Shown in pieces: positions 1 to 8,652 of a stretch of DNA of 64,000 nucleotides. The notes beneath the pieces are model-generated. The model saw nothing but the letters and a program-made list of their open reading frames with translations. It searched no databases and was not told the origin of the DNA. Each line of letters starts with the position of its first letter. Position 1 is the first letter of the stretch. The stretch spans positions 66,089 to 130,088 of the forward strand of contig JAPKYJ010000013.1 in NCBI GenBank assembly GCA_026394375.1, written 5' to 3'. Source of the stretch: Methanomassiliicoccales archaeon. Its GTDB lineage: Archaea; Thermoplasmatota; Thermoplasmata; Methanomassiliicoccales; UBA472. Both the position numbers and the translations under genes were made by a program.

Positions 1-1
1 G

Positions 2-1057
2 TATGGCATCGAGCTCTCCATCAGACACACGATCGCCGACCCCAGGCTTTGCGAGAAGGGCTTAAGGCCGAAGATGGACAAGGTCCACAACTACCCGGAG
101 AAGGTCATCGAGTCCGCTGAGGTCGCTGCGGAGAACGGCGCCGATATGCTCTCGATCGAGTCGATGGGTGGCAAGGAGGTCTCGGACTATGCCATCATGA
201 ACGGCGACATCAAGGCCTGGCTGTTCGGTATCGGCTACCTTGGCTCGCTGGACATGGAGTGGCTATGGCCCCAGCTGGTCGACATCTGCAAGAAGAACAA
301 GGTCATCGCTGGCGGCGACACGAACTGTGCCGGGGCGAACACCTCGATGTTCATGGCCGGCGGCTACCTGGACAAGGATGTTGCCAGGACGTTCGCGGCC
401 GTGACCAGGGCGATCGCTTCCGCAAGGACCCTGATCGCATATGAGGCTGGCGCTACCGGACCGGGCAAGGACTGCGGCTATGAGGGCCCGATCCTGAAGG
501 CCATCTCCGGAAGGCCTGAGGCCCAGGAAGGCAAGGGTGCCCAGTGCGCTCACGCCGACCTGATGGGTAACCTGATGGCGCACACCTGCGACCTGTGGTC
601 GAACGAGTCCGTCGAGTACCACCCTGAGTTCGGTGGGTCATCCGTAGCCTGCTGGCTGGGCGTCATCGGCTACGAGTGCGCGCTGATGACGACCGCGAAG
701 CAGCTCGGCAAGGACAAGGTCCTCAGGGACCTGTATATGGCCGCGGACCGCTTCAAGAGCCCCGAGGGATTCATCCTCTGTTACGACAACGCCTACCAAA
801 TCGGAGAGGCCATCGTCGGCGAGGGGAACGACATCTACCTGAGGTCAAAGGCGGCCGGTATGAAGGCTGCGGAGCTGATCGACGCATCTGCCAACTCCAA
901 GGGCGGCATCCGCCTGAACAAGATGGAGAAGGACACTCTGGCCAAGATCATCGTGGACCTCAAGTCCCTACCGGACGACCAGGACAAGTTCGTCGACTGG
1001 GCGCTCAAGACCTACAAGGACATCCCGATGTTCAACCCGAGGAACTACGGGCTGTAA
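2..1057 (+). CDS. mtaB: Methanol:corrinoid methyltransferase MtaB (5' end outside window)
   Basis: This is the C-terminal part of the zinc enzyme that cleaves methanol and transfers its methyl group to the Co(I) corrinoid of MtaC. The reading frame is open from base 2, so the start lies upstream. The Glu-Cys-Cys zinc ligand set known from Methanosarcina MtaB is visible as LSIESMGG, GGDTNCAGAN and GAQCAHAD. About 351 of the roughly 460 residues usual for the family are present. A T-rich tract follows the stop. Its corrinoid partner mtaC would be expected just outside the window. The convergent minus-strand block downstream carries the probable corrinoid-activation genes. Confidence 0.95.
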   Translation, partial: YGIELSIRHTIADPRLCEKGLRPKMDKVHNYPEKVIESAEVAAENGADMLSIESMGGKEVSDYAIMNGDIKAWLFGIGYLGSLDMEWLWPQLVDICKKNKVIAGGDTNCAGANTSMFMAGGYLDKDVARTFAAVTRAIASARTLIAYEAGATGPGKDCGYEGPILKAISGRPEAQEGKGAQCAHADLMGNLMAHTCDLWSNESVEYHPEFGGSSVACWLGVIGYECALMTTAKQLGKDKVLRDLYMAADRFKSPEGFILCYDNAYQIGEAIVGEGNDIYLRSKAAGMKAAELIDASANSKGGIRLNKMEKDTLAKIIVDLKSLPDDQDKFVDWALKTYKDIPMFNPRNYGL

Positions 1058-1081
1058 AGCGTCTGAAGAACTCCATGAAAC

Positions 1082-1114
1082 CTTTTCCAAAACCCTTTCT
1101 TTATCCCCTTTTTT
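1082..1114 (+). terminator. T-rich terminator after mtaB
   Basis: Pyrimidine-rich stretch with several T runs, ending in six T (1109-1114), about 25 bases after the mtaB stop. Archaeal transcription usually ends at such T tracts. No hairpin is evident. Confidence 0.5.
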
Positions 1115-1168
1115 ATGACACTGGTCGAGGTGCTGCCCTGCGATATTGCCGTTGATGCGTGCATTCGC

Positions 1169-1720
1169 TCAGAGGCCAAGCTGGTCCGAGACACCCTTCA
1201 TGCCGCTGAGCGCCAGCCCGAGGAACTCGTCCAGGCTTAGTCCCAATTCCGCGCAACGCAATATCCGGTCCCTTGAAACGCCCTTGGCGAAATCCTTGGA
1301 TCTGTGCTTCTTGACAAGTGATTCCAGTTTCACATCGACGATCTTCTTCGATGGCATGACCAGGGCGCATGCGAGCACCAGGCCGGAGACGGCATCGCAC
1401 GCCACCAATCCGATCTTCAAGCGGGAATCGACCGGGACCTTGGTGTTCTCGAAGTTGTGTGCCATTATTGCCTCGATGACATCGACGTCGACGGTGTCCT
1501 TGAGTAGATCTTTGGCCTTGATGGTATGGTCGGCAGGACCGGTGCAGACCTCGAAGTCGATGTCGTGCAAGATGCCCACTAACTCCCATCTATTTGCGTC
1601 CTCGCCCAATCTGGAGGCGACGGAGCGCATTACCGCCCCGACGGCGATCATGTGCTTGATGTTGTTTTCCTTCTTGACATAGGTCCTGACCAGATCGAGA
1701 GCCGCTTCCCTTGTGAGCAT
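1169..1720 (-). CDS. HD-domain hydrolase
   Basis: A soluble HD-superfamily protein of 183 residues, probably a metal-dependent phosphohydrolase of unknown substrate. An early His (NNIKHMIAVG), the HD doublet in ILHDIDFE and a later His in IMAHNFEN fit the HD metal site. I chose the ATG at 1720 because a ribosome-binding site (AGGTGGTG on the minus strand) lies just upstream; an in-frame GTG at 1729 overlaps that site. It follows the CFeSP-like gene by about 50 bases on the same strand and may be cotranscribed with it. A link to methyl metabolism would be inference from position only. Confidence 0.8.
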   Translation of the reverse strand: MLTREAALDLVRTYVKKENNIKHMIAVGAVMRSVASRLGEDANRWELVGILHDIDFEVCTGPADHTIKAKDLLKDTVDVDVIEAIMAHNFENTKVPVDSRLKIGLVACDAVSGLVLACALVMPSKKIVDVKLESLVKKHRSKDFAKGVSRDRILRCAELGLSLDEFLGLALSGMKGVSDQLGL

Positions 1721-1773
1721 CAACACCACCTGTCCGGTTCGAGTTCAAGCCAGCCTTCTCAGCTCGACCTGCC

Positions 1774-2400
1774 TCAGCGGTTCTCCATACTGTTGATGAT
1801 GAAGGCTGGAAGCTCGAAGCCGCTGATCGGGCCAACCTCCACGGTCCACCTGGTTATCTGCTCAAGCTGCTTCTCGATCCCCGCGCACAATCCGGGTATG
1901 ATCAGCTTATGGTGGTTGACCTTCATGGCCACTGCGCTGTTGGTCAATCCCCGCATTACGGTCATGGGCGTTACCAGCTTCATCCCGGCCGCGTGATCGA
2001 TGGTGAACCCCTTCGTTTCCGTAGGAACCAGATACGCGCTCGCTCCAGGCGTCTTTGAGAAAATGAGCTTGAGCACCTCGATCGTCACCCCGGAGTTGCC
2101 GGTGATGAGCACCGGCGAATCCTCACTCGGGAAATTGAGCTCTATCATCTTCTCCGAGACCGTGCTCATCGTGGCATCGGCCTCGTGCACCTCCAGCTTT
2201 ATCGACAGTGCCCCGGCCAGGGATTCGCTCATCCTCATGGCCATCTCCGGGCAGTCCTTCACCGAAGTCTTACCCTCGCTGAGAGGCTTGGCGAACTCCG
2301 GGCAAGATGCATACCCACAATTGCCGCAATCCTTCCCCGGCAGATACTTGACGATGATCTCCGGGGAGAGGTTATAGAAGTCGACCTCTTCCACGACCAC
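1774..2400 (-). CDS. Stand-alone corrinoid iron-sulfur protein-like (CdhD/AcsC-type Fe-S) protein
   Basis: The N-terminus carries a four-cysteine motif, CGNCGYASC followed by KDCP, of the kind that binds the [4Fe-4S] cluster in the large subunit of the corrinoid Fe-S protein of CO dehydrogenase/acetyl-CoA synthase. The rest (about 170 residues) resembles no domain I can name with certainty. An ATG exists at 2430, but a TATA-like box at 2434-2446 would place transcription start near 2415. I therefore prefer the GTG at 2400 (or 2394). It lies next to the RamA operon on the same strand, so a role in low-potential electron delivery to corrinoid proteins is plausible but not shown. No other CODH/ACS gene is in the window. 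Confidence 0.65.
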   Translation of the reverse strand: MVVEEVDFYNLSPEIIVKYLPGKDCGNCGYASCPEFAKPLSEGKTSVKDCPEMAMRMSESLAGALSIKLEVHEADATMSTVSEKMIELNFPSEDSPVLITGNSGVTIEVLKLIFSKTPGASAYLVPTETKGFTIDHAAGMKLVTPMTVMRGLTNSAVAMKVNHHKLIIPGLCAGIEKQLEQITRWTVEVGPISGFELPAFIINSMENR

Positions 2401-2433
2401 GCGACATACCCCAATGGAATTCAATAACATGTT

Positions 2434-2446
2434 TTACATATAATTG
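2434..2446 (-). promoter_or_regulatory. TATA-like box of the CFeSP-like gene
   Basis: On the minus strand the segment reads AATTATATGTAAA, AT-rich within GC-rich surroundings. Its distance to 2415 fits an archaeal TATA box for the gene ending at 1774. Confidence 0.4.
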
Positions 2447-2501
2447 TTGTCATCGAGCATTCTCCGCAAAGGCGCCACCATTGGAATATCGGGGCCGCAA
2501 C

Positions 2502-4154
2502 TCAGGCCTTGGCGGCCTTCTCCACCTTGCCTATCTTGAGATTGCGGAACTTGAAGACCTTCTCGGGACAGCCCTGCTCGCACCTCAAGCACGCCGTGCC
2601 TCCGCATAGGTCCGACGCCACGCAGATGTGGTAGCCGCTGGGCGTGGAGTCAATGGCTATTGCGCTCTCGGGGCACGCCTCCTTGCACTTCTCGCATCCG
2701 ATGCAGCCCTCGAAGCTGCCCTCTATCTTGACCCCGATGTCCCTCAGTATCCTCAGCCCCAGGTCGCCGAGGATCGGTATGTCACGCTGGACGAGCTTCA
2801 CGACCTTGCACTTCTTGATCTTCTTGGGCAGCTCCTGGATGCCCTCCATGCGCAGCATCATGTTGTACGCGTCCAAGGGCATCCCCTCTTGCCAGTAGGC
2901 CAGCTCCTGGATGAAGATGGTCTCGAAGACCTTGTCGGTGGCGAACATCACATGGTTGGAGCGAATGGAGTTGGCCACGGTCTGCAAACGGTCGATGATC
3001 TCCGGGTCCTTGACGATGTCCGTGGCCAAGGCCAGCGAGGTGTTGCCTACCTGGTACACGGTGTTGAAGGAGGGAGGGATCAGACCGACCCTCTGCGCTT
3101 TGAGGGCATCGACATAGGTTCCGGATGCGCCAGACATGTACATGCTATCCAGCTCCGCGAACTTGATGCCCGCGTGCTCCAGCAGGGTGAAGTGCCCGGC
3201 TCGCATGGCACCGAAGGTCTTGGCAGCCTCCAGGAAGTCGTGGGTGTCGATGGAGATGCCCTCTTGGAGGTGCATTTTGCCATCCTTCGTCAGTATCTTC
3301 GGTGGCTTGATGAGGTATGTCTCCATGCCCGCCGCGATGACGGCGATGACGCCAGTGCCGGTGACCCCTATGGCCTTGCCATGCATCCCACCTTCCTCGA
3401 TGATGTTGCCGGTGGTGATGTCCATTAGGTCCCCGTCTTGGGGGAGCAGGTTCTCATCCAGTACCTTCATCCTCCAGTTGAACTCGTATTCCAGGTCGCA
3501 TATGGCGCCAGGAGATGCCAGCATGCCATGCTTGATGTGCTGTCCCTCGATCGCCGGTCCGGCCGCGGCCGAGCCCGTATAGATCTCATCGCCGACCTTA
3601 AGGGCCATCTCAGCGTTGGTCCCGTAATCGGTGACCAGGCAGGTCTCCTTCCGTTCCAGCAGCCCGGTCTTCAGCATCATCGCCAGCGCGTCGGCTCCGA
3701 TCTCGTGCTTGATGGCCGGAGGCACGTACAAGTCCGCCTCGGGGTTCACCGCCAGCCCGAGCGAGCCGGCCTTGATCACCTTGGCGTCCCTCTTCTGGTG
3801 CTCCACCCCTCTGACCTTCAGGGCGCGTTCTCCAGCGAAGGCCAGGTCGCGGATCTCCATGTTCTGGAAGATCGAGAGCTGGATAGGATTGCCGCAGATG
3901 GCCATCGTCCTCACCTTCATAAGGTCGATGCCCAGCAGCGCCAGCAAGCGATTGGTGGAATCGATCAGGAGCTTGTTGGCGATATCCGTCGACGCCTCGA
4001 TGCAGAATGTCAGATGGTCCATGACGTTCATTCCTGGAACAGGGTGTCTGACGGTGATCGCGGTGGAGATGATGTCCTTGGTCTTCAGGTCGATCGCGTG
4101 CGCGCGTGTCCCGCTCGTTCCCACATCGATGGAGATGCCGAATTCCTCGCTCAA
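2502..4154 (-). CDS. ramA: RamA-type corrinoid activation protein (ASKHA ATPase with two C-terminal 4Fe-4S clusters)
   Basis: RamA proteins use ATP to reduce corrinoid methyltransferase proteins that have been inactivated to Co(II). The 550-residue length matches the family. The N-terminus has the ASKHA phosphate-binding signature (SIDVGTSGTRAHAID), and a second nucleotide loop VTDYGTNAEMAL is near the middle. Two ferredoxin-like cysteine motifs sit at the C-terminus: CIGCEKCKEACP from about residue 484, and a second from about residue 517 ending CLRCEQGCP. Translation probably starts at TTG 4154 behind GGGGTGAAAGG. It is the last gene of a tight operon with a G3E GTPase and a 146-residue unknown protein. 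Together with mtaB this indicates methylotrophic methanogenesis. Confidence 0.9.
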   Translation of the reverse strand: MSEEFGISIDVGTSGTRAHAIDLKTKDIISTAITVRHPVPGMNVMDHLTFCIEASTDIANKLLIDSTNRLLALLGIDLMKVRTMAICGNPIQLSIFQNMEIRDLAFAGERALKVRGVEHQKRDAKVIKAGSLGLAVNPEADLYVPPAIKHEIGADALAMMLKTGLLERKETCLVTDYGTNAEMALKVGDEIYTGSAAAGPAIEGQHIKHGMLASPGAICDLEYEFNWRMKVLDENLLPQDGDLMDITTGNIIEEGGMHGKAIGVTGTGVIAVIAAGMETYLIKPPKILTKDGKMHLQEGISIDTHDFLEAAKTFGAMRAGHFTLLEHAGIKFAELDSMYMSGASGTYVDALKAQRVGLIPPSFNTVYQVGNTSLALATDIVKDPEIIDRLQTVANSIRSNHVMFATDKVFETIFIQELAYWQEGMPLDAYNMMLRMEGIQELPKKIKKCKVVKLVQRDIPILGDLGLRILRDIGVKIEGSFEGCIGCEKCKEACPESAIAIDSTPSGYHICVASDLCGGTACLRCEQGCPEKVFKFRNLKIGKVEKAAKA

Positions 4155-4160
4155 GTCCTT

Positions 4161-4601
4161 TCACCCCAATGATATCAACTTGTCCAGGTTCCGAGTCTGA
4201 TCGTGATCGCGCTCATGAATGGTTATCTTCAACTTCAAGGCCACTGGTTCCAAGGCTTTGCGCATCGCTTCCTCTATCTTCCTGTCCTCGGTCCCTACGA
4301 TGGCGGCCATCAGGTTCATGCTTCCCGAGGTTATCGCCCCGTCTCCTATGGTCTGGACGGTCTCCAGCCCCAGCTCGGTGTCTACCAGGTTGAGCTGGAT
4401 ATGTCCAAGGGGGGTCTTGATGAACGCCTTCACATGGCCGATCAATGGTTGCTTGCCCGTTATCCGGTTCGCCACCTCCAGCAGGAGGTTGCCCATCATC
4501 TTCGTCAGGTCCTGTGCCCTGAGGTCCCCTCGTGACTCGAAGTCCACCTTGAGGCCAAAGGAGCCCGCCTCTGCCAGTTCCTTTGTGTCCTCATCGCCCA
4601 T
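4161..4601 (-). CDS. Unknown conserved-looking protein in the ramA operon
   Basis: A 146-residue soluble protein with no motif I recognise. It has alternating beta/alpha character, a stretch GHVKAFIKTPLGHIQLN, and a charged C-terminus (ERDHDQTRNLD). There are no cysteines, signal peptide or membrane segment. The ATG at 4601 follows a GGTGA site that overlaps the stop of the G3E GTPase gene, and RamA begins seven bases after its stop. This suggests translational coupling of all three. An accessory role in cofactor delivery or corrinoid activation is inferred from the operon alone. Confidence 0.75.
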   Translation of the reverse strand: MGDEDTKELAEAGSFGLKVDFESRGDLRAQDLTKMMGNLLLEVANRITGKQPLIGHVKAFIKTPLGHIQLNLVDTELGLETVQTIGDGAITSGSMNLMAAIVGTEDRKIEEAMRKALEPVALKLKITIHERDHDQTRNLDKLISLG

Positions 4602-4604
4602 CGC

Positions 4605-5198
4605 TCAGGTCACCCCCAATGCCGTCATCAGCTCCCTCACTCCCTCCCCTTCCTTGGCGGATATGTGCACCAGAGGGGGTTTCGGGTTGAGCTCCCTGAT
4701 CATGCCTTCGATCTCCTTGATCCTCTCTGGAGGAACGAGGTCCACCTTATTGATGGCGATGATGTCCACGCCCGAGATCTGCCTGCTGAAGAATTGCCTC
4801 ATCTCGTTGAAAAGCCTCTCCGCCCTGAACGCATCGACCAAAGCCACCGAGATGTTGCGATCGAACTCCACCATGGAGGTGCGGATGATGGTATTGATCT
4901 TCGAAGGAAGTGCTAGTCCGGTCGGCTCGATGAGGATGATGTCCGGCTTGTACTCCTTGGAAATTATCCTCAAGGTGTTCTGCAGACTCCCGGACAATGA
5001 GCAACAGATGCATCCTTCCGTGAGCTCGACCGACCTCAGCCCGAAGGACTCGATGACCGCCCCGTCCACCCCCACCTCGCCCACTTCGTTGACGATGATT
5101 GCGACCTTCTTGCCCGCTCCTCCCAATTCCTTGCCCAAGCGGATCATGAGAGTGGTCTTGCCGCTCCCTAGGAACCCGGCCAGTTGACAGATCATCAT
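4605..5198 (-). CDS. G3E-family (CobW/HypB/UreG-like) GTPase
   Basis: G3E GTPases load metals or cofactors into target enzymes (Ni for HypB/UreG, Zn for many CobW members, corrinoid for MeaB-type chaperones). The Walker A loop is GFLGSGKTT near residues 9-17, the CxCC metal motif is GCICCS near residue 63, and the guanine motif is INKVD near residue 150. At about 197 residues it lacks the C-terminal domain of full CobW proteins. The start is one of two adjacent ATG codons (5198 or 5195) behind a TTG. Being first in an operon with RamA, it is a candidate chaperone for the zinc of MtaB or for the corrinoid. The substrate is unknown. Confidence 0.88.
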   Translation of the reverse strand: MMICQLAGFLGSGKTTLMIRLGKELGGAGKKVAIIVNEVGEVGVDGAVIESFGLRSVELTEGCICCSLSGSLQNTLRIISKEYKPDIILIEPTGLALPSKINTIIRTSMVEFDRNISVALVDAFRAERLFNEMRQFFSRQISGVDIIAINKVDLVPPERIKEIEGMIRELNPKPPLVHISAKEGEGVRELMTALGVT

Positions 5199-5304
5199 CA
5201 ATCGTTATGAATTGGCTGCAGCGTTAAGAAGCTTGTGTCCAGACGCTTCGCCTGGAGAACTTGGAAACCGGCTCTTGATCACGACGGGCCTTTGGACGGC
5301 GACT

Positions 5305-6096
5305 TCAAGTCCTTGTCCGCGCCCTAATCGCCTTCCCAACGGTCAAGCGCATGAAGTCACGAGCGGCGATGGTCCTCACCCCGGTCCGATCCTGGACATA
5401 CCTGGCCTGCTTCTCCGCCCCTTCTTGCACCAACTTGGAGCCGAAATGCGTCAGAACCGCCACCTCGGGACGAATGGCCTCGGTCATCTCCGCCGCGTCC
5501 TCGGTGGCGAGATGATACTTGACCCTTGATCCTAGTGGGCGGGTCACGCACATGATGAGCACCCTCGCCCCTTGGTGAGCGGACACGACGTCATCGTCCA
5601 GCTCGCTGTCGCTGACGTAGGAGATCACTCCGCTGGAAGTGGAGATGCGAAAGCCGATCCCATCCGGGTCGGAGTGTTTTGTCGGCGTTGCGCGTATCAT
5701 CAGTCCACCTGCCACCATTTCCTCACCAACCGACAATGCTCGGACCTCGCCTGCGATCCGTCTGTGGTAGGCGGACAGCACGGGACCGAAATCGCCTCGG
5801 CCTTCGATCGCGCTCACCGCCCCGGCCACCAATCCACGGTGGGAGAAGTTGCATCTGGTCATCCCTTCCACCAGCACCTCCGCGTCCACGTAGTGGTCTG
5901 GGTGAGCATGAGAGATAAGGATGGCGTCGGTGGCCGCTGGATCGAGATGGGCTTCGCGCAGAGCCACCACCGCCCCCGGGCCGGGGTCGATATGCAAGTT
6001 CCCGCCGTCCTTGATGTAGATGCCGCCGGTGCGACGCACCTGGTACACCATGGAGAACCGACCTCCGCCCGAACCCAGGAAGATGATGGTGACCAT
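5305..6096 (-). CDS. Metallo-beta-lactamase-fold hydrolase
   Basis: The 263-residue protein has the MBL metal motif HAHPDH (SHAHPDHYVDAE), a later His in TPTKHSD, an Asp in SYVSDSELDD and a terminal His in VLTHFGSK. These define a binuclear metal site. The overall pattern resembles the RNase Z / lipoate-protein-ligase-like MBL group, but the substrate cannot be read from sequence. The frame extends to 6144; I chose the ATG at 6096 because MVTIIFLGSGGG is the usual first strand of the fold. It is divergent from the amidohydrolase gene at 6206. Confidence 0.85.
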   Translation of the reverse strand: MVTIIFLGSGGGRFSMVYQVRRTGGIYIKDGGNLHIDPGPGAVVALREAHLDPAATDAILISHAHPDHYVDAEVLVEGMTRCNFSHRGLVAGAVSAIEGRGDFGPVLSAYHRRIAGEVRALSVGEEMVAGGLMIRATPTKHSDPDGIGFRISTSSGVISYVSDSELDDDVVSAHQGARVLIMCVTRPLGSRVKYHLATEDAAEMTEAIRPEVAVLTHFGSKLVQEGAEKQARYVQDRTGVRTIAARDFMRLTVGKAIRARTRT

Positions 6097-6205
6097 TCCG
6101 TGACCCCGCTGCAGCCGAGGCATCGAGTAGTCGCCCCCACGCAATTAATGCTTTGCACCCTCTACCCAAAGCTGGCCTTCCAAAACTTGAATAGCGGGGA
6201 ATGGC

Positions 6206-7516
6206 ATGCGAAGCGCGGTTGTCATGTCCGACCTGCTGGTGAAGGATGCCCTGGTCCTGACGCAGAACTCGACCCGCGAAGTGCTGAGAGGCGACGTGTT
6301 GGTGCGGGACGGGAAGATTGCCCAGGTGGGCAAGGTGAAAGCCTCCGCGGACAGAGTGATCGATGCCAAGGGAGACATCCTCTTGCCCGGATTCGTCAAC
6401 GCCCATACCCACGTCGCCATGAGCATCATGCGGGGAGTGGCGGACGACGTTCCATTCGGCAAGTTCCTGGACAGGATGTTCGCCCTGGACGCAAAGCGCA
6501 CGGACGATGACATCCTGGCTGGCGCAAGGTTGGGATGTCTGGAGATGCTCCGGGGCGGCACGACCACCTTCGTGGACATGTACTATTCGGAGGACATCAT
6601 CGCCAAAGCGGTGGAGGAGGCCGGTCTGCGAGGCGTACTATGCTGGGCCGTCCTCGACCAGGAGTTCACGACGCAGAAGGGAGTGCCGCTGGACAACTGC
6701 AAGCGCTTCCAGGCGCGCTTTCGGGATTCGGAGAGAATCATCCCCGGGATCGGGTTGCAAGGCGTCTACGTCTGCTCGAAAGAGACCTTCCTCGCCTCTA
6801 AGGAGTTCGCGGAGAGCAACGACCTCTTGCTGCATTTTCATCTCTCCGAAACCAGGGGAGAGGTGTACGAGCACAAGCGCAAGCACGGCGCTCGGCCGGC
6901 CGAGTGGCTGGAGAAGATAGGTTTCCTGAGCGGGCGATGCCTGGCAGCCCATTCCGCCTGGCTGACCATCAATGAGGTCAAGGCCCTGGCCAAGGCCGGG
7001 ACGTCGGTAGCCACTTGCCCCGTTTCCAACATGAAGCTCGCCACGGGCGGCGTCGCTCCCATCCCCGAGATGCTGCAGGCCGGGATGAACGTCTCCATCG
7101 GCACGGATGGTGCTTCGACCAACAACAGCCTGGACATGTTCGGGGAGATGAAGACGCTGGCATTGCTGCAGAAATCGAACCGTTGGGACGCCACGGTAGT
7201 GAGCGCGCAACAGGCCTTGGACTTCGCCACTTTAGGTGGGGCGAGGGCCATCGGCCTGCAGTCGGAGATAGGCTCCATCGAGGTGGGCAAGCGCGCCGAC
7301 CTGGTCCTTCTACGATCCCAAGCACCGAACCTATGCCCTGTGACCCCCGAGAACGTCGTCTCCGGAGTGGTGTATTCCGCGCACGCGGGGAACGTGCGAA
7401 CGGTCATCTGTGACGGCAAGATCCTCATGCTCGACCGCCAGGTCCTCACGCTTCCCGAAGCTCAGGTAGCGTTAGAAGCAGAAAAAGCGGCCAGCGGTCT
7501 TCTTGGCCGGGCATAA
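6206..7516 (+). CDS. Amidohydrolase, SAH/5'-methylthioadenosine deaminase type
   Basis: Members of this TIM-barrel amidohydrolase family deaminate S-adenosylhomocysteine, methylthioadenosine or 5'-deoxyadenosine to inosine derivatives. In methanogens (DadD/MtaD type) this recycles the products of SAM enzymes. Metal ligands appear in NAHTHVAM (HxH), LHFHLSET, AAHSAWL and GTDGASTNNS. The length (436 residues) is usual. A GGGGA site precedes the ATG at 6206; ATG 6224 is an alternative. The exact substrate among the adenosine derivatives cannot be settled from sequence. Confidence 0.88.
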   Translation: MRSAVVMSDLLVKDALVLTQNSTREVLRGDVLVRDGKIAQVGKVKASADRVIDAKGDILLPGFVNAHTHVAMSIMRGVADDVPFGKFLDRMFALDAKRTDDDILAGARLGCLEMLRGGTTTFVDMYYSEDIIAKAVEEAGLRGVLCWAVLDQEFTTQKGVPLDNCKRFQARFRDSERIIPGIGLQGVYVCSKETFLASKEFAESNDLLLHFHLSETRGEVYEHKRKHGARPAEWLEKIGFLSGRCLAAHSAWLTINEVKALAKAGTSVATCPVSNMKLATGGVAPIPEMLQAGMNVSIGTDGASTNNSLDMFGEMKTLALLQKSNRWDATVVSAQQALDFATLGGARAIGLQSEIGSIEVGKRADLVLLRSQAPNLCPVTPENVVSGVVYSAHAGNVRTVICDGKILMLDRQVLTLPEAQVALEAEKAASGLLGRA

Positions 7517-7635
7517 TGCTGGCTCAGCTCTCGACAGCACTCCTGGCCGGTGCGTCCGCGGAGGGAAACCTGATACACAATGTGTCATGGAGATAAGCCT
7601 CTTCCCCATTGACTATCATCGCTGGAACTTGAGGA

Positions 7636-8652
7636 TCAAATGGCCAGGCGCATGCGCAGCACGAAAACCACTCCCTTCGGATGGTTGTCTTCTACAGTGA
7701 CGGTTCCTTCGTAGCGCTCGATGACCTTCTTGACTATGTAGAGGCCCAGGCCGGATTGTCCCCCTTTGCCATACTTGAAGCCTTCTTGCCATATCTTCGA
7801 CATCACCTCAGCGGGGATGCCGACCCCTTCGTCCGCGATCCGGATCTCCCCCTCATTCTCAGGCAGCTTCCGCATGGTTATTCTCACTACCTGGCTGCCC
7901 GAATGCACGATGGCGTTGTTGACAAGGTTCTCCAGGACCGAGGAGAGCGCATCATCGCCGATTACGGTCACGTCCCCCTCCACCTCAAAACGGATGCCCT
8001 GGCCAACGTGGCGGCTCAATACCTCCTCCAAGACCACCCTCACGTGTATTGGTTTAAGTTCCTTTGGTGAGACGACCGACTCCACCTCTTTCATCTTCTT
8101 GATTAGGTCGACCGACTTCTCCACCGCGTTCGCCGCAGAGTCGAGGAATTTCTCGTCTTTCTTCATGCGGTATATGTCGATCCCGCCGCCGATGACCGTA
8201 AGGTTGTTCATCACATCATGCCGAAGGATGCTGTTGACCACCTTAAGCGTCTTGTTCACGTCCTCCAGGTCTCGCTTCGCCGTCGCCTCAGCCAGAGCCG
8301 CGCTGAGGTTGACATCGTCGAAGTGCCCCCATACCAGGACCGAATGCGCCCCCGCCGCCAAGGTCTCGCGGATGCGCCTTCGATCTCCGTGATTGGTGAT
8401 AGCCACGAGGGGAGTGCGAGGCAGCCTCTCCGCCATCTTCCTGAGCGGCTCGAATCCATTTCCTCCCGGGAGCCCGAGGTCGATGATCACCAGGTCCGGA
8501 ACGCTATTGGTCGCCGCCTCTAGGGCTGAGGCAAGACTGCCCTCCGGTCTCATTTCCGTATCGTCGCCGAGGGTCTTGGCAAGCATCTCCATGAGCGAGT
8601 TCATTGCATCTGGTCTTGCCGCCACTAGCACCTTCGACCCCTTTTTTCGCAT
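7636..8652 (-). CDS. Histidine kinase with N-terminal degenerate receiver domain
   Basis: A soluble 338-residue protein. Residues 1-120 form a receiver-like domain with a candidate phospho-acceptor Asp in VIIDLGLPGGNG. The acidic pair normally after strand 1 is replaced (VLVAARPDA) and the conserved Lys region reads VLVWGHFDD. Then come an H-box (ILRHDVMNNL), an N-box (LENLVNNAIVHS), and G boxes (DEGVGIPAE, GQSGLGLYIVKK). No membrane segment or separate sensor domain is seen, so the receiver-like part may act as the input. The start at 8652 is supported by GAGGTGG just upstream on the minus strand. No partner response regulator is adjacent. Confidence 0.88.
   Translation of the reverse strand: MRKKGSKVLVAARPDAMNSLMEMLAKTLGDDTEMRPEGSLASALEAATNSVPDLVIIDLGLPGGNGFEPLRKMAERLPRTPLVAITNHGDRRRIRETLAAGAHSVLVWGHFDDVNLSAALAEATAKRDLEDVNKTLKVVNSILRHDVMNNLTVIGGGIDIYRMKKDEKFLDSAANAVEKSVDLIKKMKEVESVVSPKELKPIHVRVVLEEVLSRHVGQGIRFEVEGDVTVIGDDALSSVLENLVNNAIVHSGSQVVRITMRKLPENEGEIRIADEGVGIPAEVMSKIWQEGFKYGKGGQSGLGLYIVKKVIERYEGTVTVEDNHPKGVVFVLRMRLAI

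Noticed and set aside
1146-1682. 178-codon frame opposite the HD hydrolase gene
   Set aside because: Ser/Thr-rich antisense shadow of a gene with a clear HD motif and ribosome-binding site.
2628-3428. Long open frame opposite ramA
   Set aside because: It is antisense to a well-supported gene; high GC codon bias opens antisense frames throughout this window.
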